Origin: Gambelia wislizenii
Taxonomy: Eukaryota > Chordata > Lepidosauria > Squamata > Crotaphytidae
Assembly: GCA_030847615.1 (NCBI GenBank)
Contig: JAUMIR010000005.1
Location: 171,892,596 to 171,956,595 of the forward strand
Direction of reading: 5' to 3'
Length of the DNA stretch: 64,000 nt
The position numbers were made by a program, and so were the translations under genes. How positions within the stretch are numbered: the stretch's first letter is position 1; each line of letters opens with the position of its first letter. Below, piece by piece: positions 11,576-22,446 of the stretch. Below the pieces are notes generated by a model. That model was not told where the DNA came from. It did not search any database and saw only the letters and a list, made by a program, of their open reading frames with translations.

Positions 11576-12365
11576 CTCTGGCTTTTCTTCACAAACGAAG
11601 ATTCAGGAAGGACTCATCCTGCGCTTTCTGCAAGCGCGCTGATGACTAAAAAGGCCAATCCGAGATAATCCTGCCAATCCATGGCAGGGGGTTGGATGGC
11701 CCTCGTGGTCTCTTCCAACTCTGCAATTCTATGATTCTATGGTTCTATGGTTGCAGAAAGCACAGCAGAAGGTCTGCTTGGGTGATATTTCTGGGTTGTG
11801 ATTCTTTCTGCATTGTCGTTTCTCTTCAAGATTTGTTCAGTGTGAGTTCTCAAATAAGGCTGCAGCATTGTGGATAGTGCGTCTCCATGCCTCCAGATGT
11901 GAGGCCATGGTGGACCATTGTTGGTGATCAATTTGGCCGAGCCTGAGATGTTGTTTCAGGGAGTCCTTGTATCACTTTTTTGGAGCACCCCTCTTATGTT
12001 GACCTGTGGCAAGTTCACCGTAGAGTACTATTTTTGGAAGGTGATGGTCCTCCATCTTAGAAATGTGCCCTGCCCAGCGCAGCTGTGTTCTCAATATCAT
12101 GGCTTCAGTGCTGCTGATTCCTGCTTGCTCAAGGACAGCAACATTCATCACATAGTCCAGTGTATATTTAGGATTGTGCATATACAGCGCTGATGAAAGC
12201 GTTCGAGGAGTCATAAGTGGTGGCAATAGGTGACCCATGTTTCAGACCCGTAAAGGAGAATAGACTGTACAATGGCTCTATACACACTGATTTTTTGTGC
12301 TTGCCTCAGGTGTTTGTTACTCCAGACTCTTTTGTAAAGTCTTCCATGCAATTTCAAGTTGTCAG
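11576..12365 (-). pseudogene. Non-LTR retrotransposon ORF2 C-terminal fragment, zinc-knuckle type, copy 1
   Basis: The minus strand carries the post-reverse-transcriptase region in more than one frame. It reads HLRLLERFHQ-like remnants, then NVAVLEQAGI, ILRTQLRWAGHISKMEDHHL and LYGELATGQHKRGAPKK. Upstream homology (GVTNT, then a GLKHGS remnant of the YGSETW type) makes this copy longer than the one at 34003. Frameshifts and a CR1 scrap (11676-11750) break it, so it is dead. I recognise the family from vertebrate LINE proteins but cannot assign the clade. Confidence 0.8.
11676..11750 (+). mobile_element. CR1 3' scrap nested in the LINE fragment
   Basis: GGGGGTTGGATGGCCCTCGT, TCTTCCAACTCTGCAATTCT and the ATGATTCTATGGTTCTATGG tail. 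The related LINE at 34100 runs straight through this point (GATAAACAAGTCCGGTTGCA). Here that sequence is split and about nine bases are lost. Confidence 0.85.
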
Positions 12366-13090
12366 TTCACATCTTGGCTCACACTGCTTGCTGCCAATTC
12401 ATCTGCTACTATGCATTGTAATAAGTTTTAGCTATCATGGCCATAGCCCTATCCAGGCAGTCAGTAAGTGTCTGCACACCCAAGGAAGGACACATTTTAG
12501 CCCCACTCCTCCATCGTTCCTGTTCTCATGTGAAAGGCAAATTTGTTAAGAGGGGAGTCTGTTGTATCTATAGAGGTTTTCTGTGAGTCAGAACACTGAA
12601 AAAAAGTGGCTTCTGGATCATACAGAGAGCCTCTGTGAATACAGTAGATTCCCCTCTTTAGAGACACAATTTCACATGAGCAAAATAATCATGGAGGATA
12701 AGGGGACTAGTTAGTTCCCTTTCTCATGTGTAGAGTGCATACACACTTACTGAATTCCTGAACAAGGCTTATGAGTATACCAGTGTGATTAATCAAATTA
12801 GTAAAATGACTAATTCCTGTAAGTGAAGCTCAGAATCTGAATCCTTAGGAATCTTTTGTGTCTCTCACAGGCTTTGGAGACTCACAAGCCAATCACCTTA
12901 CCACACTCATAAATATCCTCCATGCATCCTGTCTATTACAAAATGCAGCCCAGCGCTACATTGCAGGCTGCCATGTTCAACCCAGGTGGTGTTTATATCA
13001 AACTGTGTGGTGCATGCAAAGGGAAAGTAGAAAAACATCATGGGATTAGAAGGAACAGGAAGCAGAGAAGTTGGAGAAGCAAGTAAGATG
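12366..13090. other. Intron sequence, possible worn LINE continuation
   Basis: The first 150 bp may still belong to the LINE fragment (CACACTGCTTGCTGCCAAT). The rest is unrecognised. Confidence 0.4.
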
Positions 13091-13093
13091 GAA

Positions 13094-13170
13094 CAGAGCT
13101 TGAAAAAAAATCAACTCCCACAATCCTTCAGCTGATAAGGTTAGTGAAAAAAGTAATGTTTCCAAGCTCT
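13094..13170. mobile_element. Internally deleted hAT-like MITE (AGAGCTTGGAAA type)
   Basis: Starts AGAGCTTGAAAAAAAATCAA, holds CAACTCCCACAATCCTTCAG, and ends AAAAAGTAATGTTTCCAAGCTCT in inverted orientation. A half-copy (GATTATGGGAGTTATAGG, AAAAAGTAACATTTCCAAGC) lies at 45880-45918 and a worn one at 54515-54595. No clear 8-bp duplication was seen. Confidence 0.55.
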
Positions 13171-14040
13171 CACATGTGTCAGGAGATGAGGCAACAGGTG
13201 AATGGCCAAGATAATGCAGTAATTATAAGCAGGGATATGAAAATCTGCTAATCTTTGATCTCACTGAGGTTCTTAATTTTTCAATACCAAGCCTGGAAGC
13301 CTCCAGATGTCTATGGGTATTTCCATGCATCTTTTTCAAAATTTGCATATTTTTGTATGCTTTTTCCATTAATGAAAATGTATCTGTACTTGTATATGTG
13401 TATGTATGTCTACATCTCTTGCCCCCTTGTGTGTGTATATGTTTGTATTGTCAAGGGCGTGCACTGGTTCCTCTAAGCATGTGAAGATAACCAGGCAGCG
13501 AATAAATCTTGTAGCAGATGCAGCAGACATCAAGCTGGCAAAATGAGCACATAGACACAGAGATTGTGTCTAAATGACTGACCTTTTCTTGAGCATACTA
13601 AATAAATATATACAATGAGTCTGAGACTCCAAATACATAGACTACATAGCACAGCAGTCATGGTAGTACTGTCCAGTACTGTCTAGGATGGAGGAATGGT
13701 ACAGACAGAGATCAGTGAGGGTGGGACATAGGATTATACCAGTACATGTTTACATCACATTCATGGGCCATGTATTTGCCAATTCCCACACACATGGTTT
13801 ATCCAGTCTTTCCCAGGGTGATACAGGCTGTATCTCTTCCTCATGCTTTGCTTCCCACACAGACTAATATAAACAACAGTCCATTGTCAACATCAGCTGC
13901 GTTTTGCTCTCACTACTGGCTCCTGCTGACAGCAGCTCTTTACGTTATACAATTCACAGTGATGACATGTCCCAGAATCCTGACATGTATGCGTGCGTGC
14001 GTGTGTGTGAATTGTATTGCAGAATTGAAAATGTATGAAC
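13171..14040. other. Intron sequence, nothing recognised
   Basis: Short TATG/GTGT-rich runs near 13390-13445 and a GCGTGCGTGTGTG run at about 13992. Nothing further. Confidence 0.5.
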
Positions 14041-14150
14041 TTTTTATTTTATTTTATTTTATTTCTATGCCACCTTTCTACAAGAATGGGATCCAAGGTG
14101 GCTCACAACATATAAAAACAAGGAAAAATATGACAATTAAAAGTTAAAAA
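14041..14150 (-). repeat. LINE/SINE 3' tail of the TTTATTTCTATGCCACCTTT type
   Basis: (TTTTA)n, then TATGCCACCTTTCTACAAGA, GGGATCCAAGGTGGCTCACA and ATATAAAAACAAGG. The same tail, variably worn, is seen near 25780, 29580, 33010 and 54310. It is probably a 3' end of a LINE whose body is missing. Confidence 0.6.
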
Positions 14151-14632
14151 CTTCTGACCACAAATTGATTTGAATTTGTGTTCAGCTGTGGGAGGTACAA
14201 ACTGGGCAACCTCATATTGAAATGAAAACCCAACTCATTTCTTGCTTATTCCTAATTGTGGAAGGATGTGAAGGTGTCATGTTGAAAGGCTGTTGGGGGA
14301 ATAAGTAGGTTTGATATTTTGTTATGTGGCTGCGCAAAAATGTAACTCATGTTGTTTGACATGGATGCCTATTTCCACCCACATGCATATTGATCTTCCC
14401 TGGGCCATCTTTTACTTTACATTGTTGAAAATGATAACATAGAAGATATAAATACAGTATTTTCTTTCAAACAACGTACTTTTCTTTACATGTAGGACTG
14501 TGGGAACCTGTCTCCCTCTCCTACTCACCACATGTATATACATGCATACACATAACCTCAACTGTTTCCTAGGCTAGGCAACTCTCCTCCTCCGCCCTTT
14601 GCTGAGGTAGATGGGAAAGCCAAACCATGCAT
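14151..14632. other. Intron sequence, nothing recognised
   Basis: No gene or repeat was recognised. Confidence 0.5.
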
Positions 14633-14680
14633 GATAATAATAATGATAATGATGATGATGATGATGATAATAATAATAAT
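14633..14680. repeat. (ATA/ATG)n microsatellite at the L2-like 3' end
   Basis: GATAATAATAATGATAATGA and similar trinucleotides, adjoining the LINE 3' end in reverse. The plus-strand copy at 19370 has the matching (ATT)n tail. Confidence 0.85.
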
Positions 14681-15175
14681 AAAATTTATTTCTATCCCAC
14701 TCCTCTGCAACACAATCGGGGCAGCTTACAATATAAAAACTCCATAATTGCAGTACCCTAGACCACCCACCCCTTAAAATAATATTAAATTAGAAGAGAA
14801 TAAAAACATACAATAATTAAAATATATAAAATTCGGAAAAAAAATAAAAACATATAATAATTAAAAAATATTCCAATGGCAGCTCAAAGCAAAAGGACAG
14901 CCGAGTCTTCGGGCTAGGATAGTTATTCAAGAAAGGCCTGCCAGAAAAGATCCATTTTGACAGCTTTTTTAAAGCTGTCTAAGGTGGTAATAAGACGGAT
15001 CTCGTCTGGCAGGCCATTCCATAATCTGGGAGCGGCAGCAGAGAAGGCTCTCTGGGAGGTCATCGACAGCCTTGTTTTCATAGGCTGTAACAGATTCCTC
15101 CCAGAGGACCGAAGTGCGCAGGGAGGGTCATATGGGAGGAGGCGGTCCCGGAGGTAAGCTGGACCCAAGCCATTG
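14681..15175 (-). pseudogene. L2-like LINE 3' fragment, minus copy
   Basis: Its minus strand encodes the ORF2 C-terminus (MKTRLSMTSQRAFSAAAPRL, WNGLPDEIRL, DSFKKAVKMDLFWQAFLE), ending at 14923, then a 3' UTR with TCTATCCCACTCCTCTGCAA in reverse. It is 85-90% similar by eye to the end of 18203-19370. 5'-truncated near 15175. Confidence 0.85.
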
Positions 15176-16500
15176 TACTGGGTATTCTACATTGTATTGA
15201 GCACTGTATATTGTATAGACTACTGGTTGTGTCCCTTGATAAATTCCTTTTTTCCATCCCTTTTACAAAAGGGAGAAAAGCTAAACACACATGGGATACA
15301 AATGGTAAATATTTCCTTTGCTGGGCACAAAAATAAAAGCTGAGGAGCAACATTTGCAATTTAGAAATTCAGGGTGAGGTTCATGAGCTGGTTGGTCATT
15401 TTACAGTGCTCCAACCACGCATAATCACCACAGACTGGCTTTGCTTGGCACCTGAGTTATAGCTTTCCATTCAGAATATCTGAAGTCCACAATGGCTTAT
15501 ATTGTTGCAGCAATGGTGTTTTATTATGCAAAGTGGCACCTTCTGTGAGGAACAGTATCTTGGATGAGCCCCTTCTTCTGTGACAGCTGGTATCTCTGTT
15601 GACAGATTAGAGATTGAAGTGGGGATTTTAAGCCCTAAGCAGTGTTAAATTATGCTCGAGACCTAGCTTGTTTGGATGCTTGAAATTTATTTGGGAACTT
15701 CACTTAAACCATGCTTGCTCAAAGATCCCTTGTGAAGGATAGGAAAAGCAAAAAGCCATTGACTTAAGTGAAACTTCTCTGGACAAAATTGGATTTGGAA
15801 TTCTAATTCAAGCTGAGCCAGGAGACGAGGCTGGGTTTTTGAATACTTTTGAAAAATGTGTTGTTTGGTTGTCCTCTTCTTCTTCTTCTTCCTCCTCCTC
15901 CTCCTTTTTGAGGAGTGTGTGTAAGATGGTTCACAATGTTCACAGGGCTTCTGCTCCCACCATTGCCACTTGCCAAATAAGAGGATGAAAGAAAGGAGGA
16001 TATTTGTTGGCTTGGTAGTGGGTGTTTTGGTGGATGGGGAAAACTGGCAGGGGCAAACCAACAGCCATTTTTCTAAGCCACAGATTGACTTTGAAACATA
16101 CCGTAGTTCAAATTCTGATTCCTCTGCAAGAACCTTTATTATTACCACATTTATTCTGATGCAAGCAGTAGTGGCTTGAGGCTCCCACATTAGTAGGGCA
16201 GTGAAACTGCTCTGGGTTCCCAGCATCTAAATCTCAAAACTATCCAAGGTTGCTGAATCAAATCCCTCAAATAGTTGCAGCATCTCATATAGCTCCTTTA
16301 AATGTTAGATGAAACCTAGAGCAGGTTCATTGAACCATTGCTATTACAGCTAACAGCCACAACTAGATGCAAGATTTGGAAAGCTTGCTCCAGGCCTCTG
16401 ACCAGCACTGGTTATTTAGTAGTGAGGAAATTTATATAATCCTGGAATCATATTTATACTAGGGATGCAATTCTTCACTCATTTTTTTTCTCAAAGGAAG
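15176..16500. other. Intron sequence with a TTC/TCC pyrimidine tract
   Basis: CTTCTTCTTCTTCTTCCTCC at about 15875-15908 explains a lysine/arginine-rich open frame on the minus strand (15687-16226), which is not a gene. Nothing else was recognised. Confidence 0.6.
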
Positions 16501-16690
16501 CAAGGAGTAATTTTAGCAATTTTCTTTCCTCTGTGAAAAAGTGTTTAAAAAACCTATTGTGTAGAGATTGTGTTGTGTAGAAAATAGCTTTTTCTGCACA
16601 GAAAATAATTTCTAGGTAGAATTTTTGTGTGTGCATAAAAAGCTGTTTCCTATGCAGGAAAGGCTATTTTTTCTATGCAAATGAAAAAAC
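16500..16690. repeat. Degenerate TTTTCTGTGCAGAAAA palindrome array, locus 1
   Basis: Alternating short inverted units such as TTTTTCTGCACAGAAAATAA and TTTCCTATGCAGGAAAGG. Similar arrays lie at 48830-49080 and 50250-50650. No transposon ends were found. Confidence 0.55.
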
Positions 16691-16944
16691 AAAGATGACT
16701 GGCAACACTCATATAGAAGGGATGTAGAGAAGAGAGAAAGTCTCAGGGTGCTGAAAAAGATGGCTTTATTTTTGCAATTAGCCCAGCACATTTTGTCTCA
16801 GTTATATTTAATGACCTTGCCAGGAATATGCTTGGAGACACTCTTTTTGGAATCCGTGCAGGTAGTTTTAAAGTTGCACTCCCCTGAAGAAGTCCATTAA
16901 ATATCATGCTGCTATTAGGATCACTATTGTACTACATAAAGTGA

Positions 16945-17480
16945 CTAATGGAGCACATCAAAGGATTTCAGAAGAAAATCAGCCTGTGCTTTATAGATCA
17001 TAGCAAAGCCTTGCATTGTATAGATCATGGAAAACTATGTTTGCTCCAAAAAGACATGAGTGTGCATTTGATTGTCCTGATGTGTAACCCAGATTTAGGA
17101 CAAAAGACCACTGTCAGGATGGGTAGACAGAATGGTATCTGTTTCCAATTGGGAAATGTTTCCAATTGGGTGTTTTATTTCTGTATCCGTTTATTTTATA
17201 TGCATAACATATCATATGGAAAGCAAGATTAGACTCAGAGAAATGAGGTGTGAAAACTGGGAAAAAGAACATCAACCATTTAAGATTTGAAGATGACACA
17301 ATATTGCTGCCAGAAAATAGCAAAGATTTGAAATGAATATTGATGATCAAAATCAAGGAAGACAGTGCGAAAGCTCAGTTATAGTCGAATATTAAGAAAA
17401 CAAAAATAATGAACACAGATTATTTACATAACTTTAAAATGTGTGTTGAATACAATGAATTATATATTTTAAAATAACTT
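16945..17480 (+). pseudogene. BovB/RTE reverse transcriptase fragment, part 1
   Basis: The plus strand reads HIKGFQKKISLCFIDHSKAL, then HCIDHGKL, and QKTTVRMGRQNG in a frame that breaks near 17165. These match the RT block of BovB-type ORF2 (the FIDYxKAFDCVDH motif, here damaged). Continuation near 17285 reads RFEDDTILL, a damaged RYADDT catalytic box with the first active-site region altered. Stops and frameshifts make it dead. It continues after the SINE at 17481-17707. Confidence 0.8.
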
Positions 17481-17707
17481 CTTGTTGTTGAGTACCTTCA
17501 AGTCATTTCTGACTTATGGAGACCCTAAGGTGAACCTATCATTGGATTTTCTTGCCAAGATTTATTCAGAGGGGGTTTGCCTTCCTCTGAGGCTGAGAGA
17601 GTGTGACTCACCCAAGGTCACCCAGTGGATTTCTATGGCCAAGCAGGGATTTGAACCCTGGTCTCCAGAGTCGTAGTCCAATGCTCGAATCACTATACCA
17701 TGCTGAC
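17481..17707 (-). mobile_element. tRNA-derived SINE, near full length, inserted in BovB
   Basis: Reverse on the plus strand: TTGTTGTTGAGTACCTTCAA (tail), GACTTATGGAGACCCTAAGG, CAAGGTCACCCAGTGGATTT (CORE/MIR-like middle), GGGATTTGAACCCTGG (Pol III B box in reverse) and ATCACTATACCATGCTG (A-box side). BovB sequence resumes directly after it. Confidence 0.88.
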
Positions 17708-18202
17708 TGTCTTATATCTTGTCTCAGTCATTAATCAAAATGGAGACTATAGACAAGAATCCGAAGAACAGGATTTGGAAGGGCAGCTATGAAGGAACTA
17801 GATAAGATCCTCAACTGTAAAGATATGTCATTAAAGTTTGAATCAACCATACCAGAGGATTTCTGATCTCTATGTATGAATATGAAAGCTGGACAGTGAA
17901 GAAATCTGTCAGGAAGAGAATGACTTCACTTGAAATGTAGTGCTGGAGGAGAGTTTGGCAGGTACCATGGACTTCCAAAATGACAAATACATGGGTCTGA
18001 GAACAAATCAAGCCTGAACTCTCACTGGAAGCCAAAATGACTAAACTTAAGCTATTGTAATTTGGGCATATTACAAAATGACATGCCTCATTAAAAAAAA
18101 TGCTCAGTAAATTTGAAGGCAACAGGAAAAGAGGAGGACCACGTAATAGAATTGGTTGATTCAGTGAAGGAAGCCACAGCCCTCAGTTTGCAAGACCTGA
18201 GC
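17708..18202 (+). pseudogene. BovB/RTE ORF2 C-terminal fragment, part 2
   Basis: Translating across stops gives YESWTVKK, CWRRVWQVPWTSK, ELSLEAKMTKLKLL, FGHITK, GNRKRGGP. This is the post-RT region of BovB (YGCESWTxKK...FGHxMRR). It is interrupted at about 18203 by the L2-like insertion and resumes at about 19415. Confidence 0.82.
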
Positions 18203-19369
18203 AGGACTGTTGCTATTTAACATCTATATGAAGCCACTGGGAGAGATCATTTGGAGGCATGGAGTACAGTGTCATCAGTATCCTGATGACACCCAGATAT
18301 ATTTCTCCATGTCTCAGTCGTCAGCTTTAACTTCAGATGGCGTCTCTCCTCTCAATGATTGTCTTAAAGCAGTAATGGACTGGATAAAGAAAACAAAAAC
18401 AAATTGAGACTGAATCCAGATGGAGGTACTAACAGTTACAGGCCCGGGAGGTTACAGGTTTGGGAATACAATTTCCAATTCTGGATGGAATGACACTCTC
18501 CTCCAAGGACTGTCTTCGCAGTCTGGGGGTGCTCCTGGACCCGTCGCTTCTGATGTCTAATCAGGTAAATGCGATGGTCAGGAGTGCCTGTTATCAACTT
18601 CTACTGATACACCAGCGGTGCCCTTTCCTGGAAACCAGGGACCTCGAAACTGTGGTACATGCACTGGTAACCTCCCGTCTCAATTTCTGTAATGCACTCT
18701 ACATGGGGCTACCCTTGTGCTTGACTCGGAAACTTCAACTAGTTCAGAACATGGCAGCCAGGTTGATTTCTGGTATTTCCAGAAGAAAGCACATAACACC
18801 TGTGCTAAAAACTTTCTACTGGCTGCCTATTAGTTTCTGGGCACAGTACAAGGTGTTGGTTATGACCTTTAAAGCCCTACATGGCTTGGGTCCAACTTGC
18901 CTCTGGGACTGCCTCCTCTCATATGACCCTCCCCACACACTTAGGTCCTCTTGGAGGAATCTGTTACAACCTATGAAAACAAGGCTGTCGGTGACCTCCC
19001 AGATGGCCTTCTCTGCTGCTGCTCCCAGATTATGGAATGGCCTGCCAGACGAGGTCTGTCTTATTACCATCTTAGACAGTTTTAAAAAAGCTGTCAAGAT
19101 GCTTCTTTTCTGGCAGGCCTTTCATGAATAACTATCCTGGCCTGAAGACTCGGCTGTCCTTTTCCTTTGAGCTGCCATTGGATTTTTTAAAATTATTGTA
19201 TGTTTTTAATTTCCCCCCTAATTTAATATATTATTAATTACTGTATGTTCTTAATCTCTTCTAATTTAATATTATTTTAAGGGGTGGGTGGGCTAGGGTA
19301 CTGCGATTATGGAGTTTTTATATTGTAAGCCTCCCCGATTGCATTGCAGAGGGGTGGGATAGAAATAAA

Positions 19370-19370
<1 letters not shown>
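18203..19370 (+). pseudogene. L2-like LINE 3' half, inserted in BovB
   Basis: Frame 1 (from 18210) reads FNIYMKPLGEII, then YPDDTQIYFS at 18279, a reverse-transcriptase catalytic box in which YADD has become YPDD, and stops at 18407. A second frame (18460-19131) carries LGVLLDPSLLM, HALVTSRLNFCNALYMGLPL, LQLVQNMAARLISG, FYWLPI, FSAAAPRLWNGLPDE and FKKAVKMLLFWQAF. A 3' UTR with GGGGTGGGATAGAAATAAAT follows. It is 5'-truncated with at least one frameshift and no endonuclease, hence inactive. Confidence 0.88.

Positions 19371-19415
<45 letters not shown>
19370..19415. repeat. (ATT)n tail of the L2-like LINE
   Basis: About 15 ATT repeats directly after AGAAATAAAT. An apparent poly-asparagine frame on the minus strand is caused by this tract. 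Confidence 0.95.
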
Positions 19416-19505
19416 GATGATGACTGGGAGTCTTGGAGGTCTCTCATTCATAAGGCTGCCAAAAGTCAAAATTGACTTGAAGGCAATTGACAACAAAATA
19501 ACAAA
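19415..19505 (+). mobile_element. BovB 3' terminal segment, part 3
   Basis: GTCTTGGAGGTCTCTCATTC, ATAAGGCTGCCAAAAGTC, ATTGACTTGAAGGCAA. This completes the BovB 3' end started at 18202; compare the uninterrupted copy at 54890-54950. Confidence 0.75.
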
Positions 19506-20408
19506 GATATGGTCTCCAGATGACTTAAATTCTCTCTCATTCTATGACTTCAATGCCATGGACCTTGTCAACACTGGAATTGTTATGTACAAAGACCAAA
19601 ATAAAGCTTTCATAGCTAACATGTTGAAGAAGAGAGCCACATCAAAGAGGATGCACACACCATAACTGATGGTATATAGTTCAGAAGATGAAAAGTGATG
19701 AAACTGAGTTTGACTAGATTGCATGAACTTTTTTCCAATGGGAATCATGGAAGGGAGCAAAGCAAAATAATTGATGTTGTGTTTGACAATAGGCAAAGTC
19801 AATCAAAAGCTTTGGAAGATCACTTGGAGGTGAAGAGGCCTGACATAACCTACAAAATGTCACCAGTGTAAAAACTGTAAGATAGTGGAGGAAAATTCTC
19901 TCAAAAAGCAGCAACAAAACTAGTGTAATCATGTTCATAATTCTTGAATGGTAGGAAAAAAAAATTATAGCAGTCAGGGCAGGAGGTGCTCTATCTCTGG
20001 TGTATGCAGGAAGAAGCAGATGGAGGGTTATGAAGCAGCTGTGACCTGCTGACACAGGCATATTTGTGATATGCCTGGGATTTTGTAATGCCATTGCTAT
20101 ATGATTTCTCCTGGGTTGTGATGGTAGAACTTGCAGCACTGTGTTTGAGATTGGAAGAATCAGTTCAAGACTCAGATGAGATATATTGTTTGAAATTCAT
20201 GGATCTACTGGATATGAGATTTTGAGTACATTTGCTGATAAAGAAAGGACAGGTATACACAGGTTTTGGAAAACAGTCAAGATATAAAGAAAGATGTTTT
20301 TTAAGCTGGGGCAAGAGGGGGTTCTGTCTGCAGAGCTAATGAAAAAACTAGTGATATCAACATGCCATTTTTATGTTCCAGCTAGGGAACACCAACTATC
20401 TAAGGTAG
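19506..20408. other. Intron sequence, nothing recognised
   Basis: A 141-codon open frame (19714-20139, minus) has no domain that I recognise and no partner exons. Confidence 0.5.
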
Positions 20409-20495
20409 GGTTTCTCAACCAGGGTTCCCAGGAACCTTAGCGTTCTGTGAGATGTCACTGGGGGTTTTGAAGAAACTGTGATTGGGGGAACAACT
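20409..20495. mobile_element. hAT MITE fragment (TTTCTCAACC end)
   Basis: AGGGTTTCTCAACCAGGGTT followed by CCCAGGAACCTTAG resembles the terminus of the complete element at 37165-37352. The opposite end is absent. Confidence 0.5.
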
Positions 20496-22210
20496 TTTTT
20501 TGGTGCAAAGTCAGATAAACTCTAGGCTATTCACACAGCAATTTGTTGAAAAAACAACTGGGCACCAAATTCAGCATCATGAAGGAAAACAAACCCACCC
20601 AAGACAGAGATAACTGAAAGATCACCATCTATTCTCTAACTACTGAGGTATAGATCTTGAAAAAAACAACAACATTAACCTTTATTCAGCAAACTTGTAC
20701 AATTTTAGATGCTGGCTTCCACACTAAGAATTGATTTCCCCTAGAAGAATTTGCCAGTGGGATTTAAATACATTTTTACATGCAACATGAAGTTTGACCA
20801 TTTGTGACATGTCTTCTTCAGTTCCTTTTTTTTAATTAGCAATTTTCCAAATACACTAAAAACTTCAAATACAAAGAGAAAGAAAAAAAGGCACCCACCA
20901 AGGTCCCCTGTATTACTGTCATTTCAAAGCCTCTATTTAATTATAGTCCAAGTATAATTAAGGAGATTAAGAAAGTGAGGTTGCTGGTCCAATGTCCATA
21001 AAGTAGCTGAGATGGTTGTTACTCCCGAATGCTCCCCTCTTCTTCAATCCATGCCTGATTGTGACAAATTTCAGTCTCCACATAGGGAGCAGGTTTCCAG
21101 GGCTTGTATTGGTGATCTTCTACAATGCCCTTCCTCCGAGGAGAGCTTTGCCAGTTGGATCAAAATTCCCAGCTGGCAATCTCACCAGTGAAATCTTTCT
21201 GCACTGTGGAGTGCGGACAACCCACCATGAAATCCTCACCAGGAAGCCATGCTTTCTTCAGTTCTAAAGGAAACGTTTTGATATTGTTATGCTAATTTAC
21301 AGTCACCGGGGGAATAACTTTCCTAGGATTGTTACAGATGGATTAATTTCATAAAGGGTCATTTCAATTGGCTGAGCATCATATCATCAAACATAGGTTA
21401 TTGTTTTCCATTGATATACATGCATTGGCTTCTCTTCAGAAAACCCACAGCCATTAACATTCTTTGAAAGCACAGGAAATTAAGTTGTCTTCTAAACAGT
21501 TTGTTGATAACTTAAATACTGTAGTTCCTTCTGAGTTTGGGTATTAATATCTGCACACCAGAAGCACAATAAATTGTGCTTGTACCATCAGATAACACTG
21601 AGATGGCACATTGCCTTGGAAATTTTGCAACAAGTGAAGTGATGGAGATAGACATGTGCTAGTGTAATCACTTAAAACAGGAACCATTCTGGTGTTTTTA
21701 TATTGAAATGAATATCTTTCCTTGCCATTAGCTGGTAATGGGCATATCTGGAGGGTCACAGTTACTTTCACCTCCTTAAAATAACAAGGGGTTAATCTTA
21801 AGTCTGAATACCGGTAGCTTTTCCCTCAAAACAATTAACTCAGATTTCATTTTTTAAAAGATAAAATGTAGGCATCTTACTATGTGGAGGGCAAAATGAG
21901 GGCACAGCCTCCCAAATAAGTATTCTGGCCCCAAAAATGAACTTTTCCTTCAGTCTGTAAATTTCTAGCAATGCTGAAAGTGAGACACTGAAAATCATGC
22001 ACACCTAGAATTCTTATATGTGCCATTTTTGTATTCGCTTGGTAACTTTGCCTACCTCTTTTCTTTGGATGATTAAATTGGATTTCTAAATGCTCAACTG
22101 AAGTTTTGAGTTACTACAATATCACATAGATTTTACTTTAATATTCTCCCTGCTTTGGTTCCCTATAAAAAAAAATGTTTGTACAGAATAATGTTTAGAC
22201 CACTGTCGTA
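20496..22210. other. Intron sequence, nothing recognised
   Basis: Includes 21016-21267, an 83-codon open frame in relatively GC-rich sequence with no recognisable domain. Confidence 0.5.
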
Positions 22211-22446
22211 GTTGTTGTTGTGTGCCTTCAAGTCATTTCCAACTTATGGCAACCCTAAGATGAATCTATCACAAGGTTTTCCTGGCAAGATTTGTTCAGA
22301 GTGAGTTTGTCTTTGCCTTCCTCTGAGGTTAAGAAACTGTGATTTGCCCAAGGTCACCCAGTGGGTTTCTACAGCTGAGTGGGGTTTTGAACCCTGTTCT
22401 CTAGAGTTGTTGCCCAGTGCTCAGACCAGTACACCATACTGCCTCT
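22211..22446 (-). mobile_element. tRNA-derived SINE, near full length
   Basis: Reverse on plus: GTTGTTGTTGTGTGCCTTCA, GGCAAGATTTGTTCAGAG, CCCAAGGTCACCCAGTGGGT, GGGGTTTTGAACCCTG (B box in reverse), GACCAGTACACCATACTGCC. Best-preserved of the three long copies. Confidence 0.9.

Noticed and set aside
14041..14062. TTTTATTTTATTTTATTTTA as a regulatory repeat or tandem array
   Set aside because: It is the start of a LINE/SINE-type tail that recurs elsewhere in the window.
15687..16226. 179-codon minus-strand open frame with a Lys/Arg run
   Set aside because: The basic run is the TTC/TCC tract in reverse. The rest has no recognisable fold, splice support or conservation evidence.
17644..17705. 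tRNA gene on the minus strand
   Set aside because: The A- and B-box-like motifs belong to a tRNA-derived SINE head. No intact cloverleaf with acceptor pairing is visible.
19293..19496. Poly-asparagine open frame
   Set aside because: Direct translation of the (ATT)n LINE tail.
21016..21267. 83-codon frame in relatively GC-rich sequence, considered as an exon
   Set aside because: No receptor or other protein similarity recognised and no paired consensus splice sites that would make a convincing exon.
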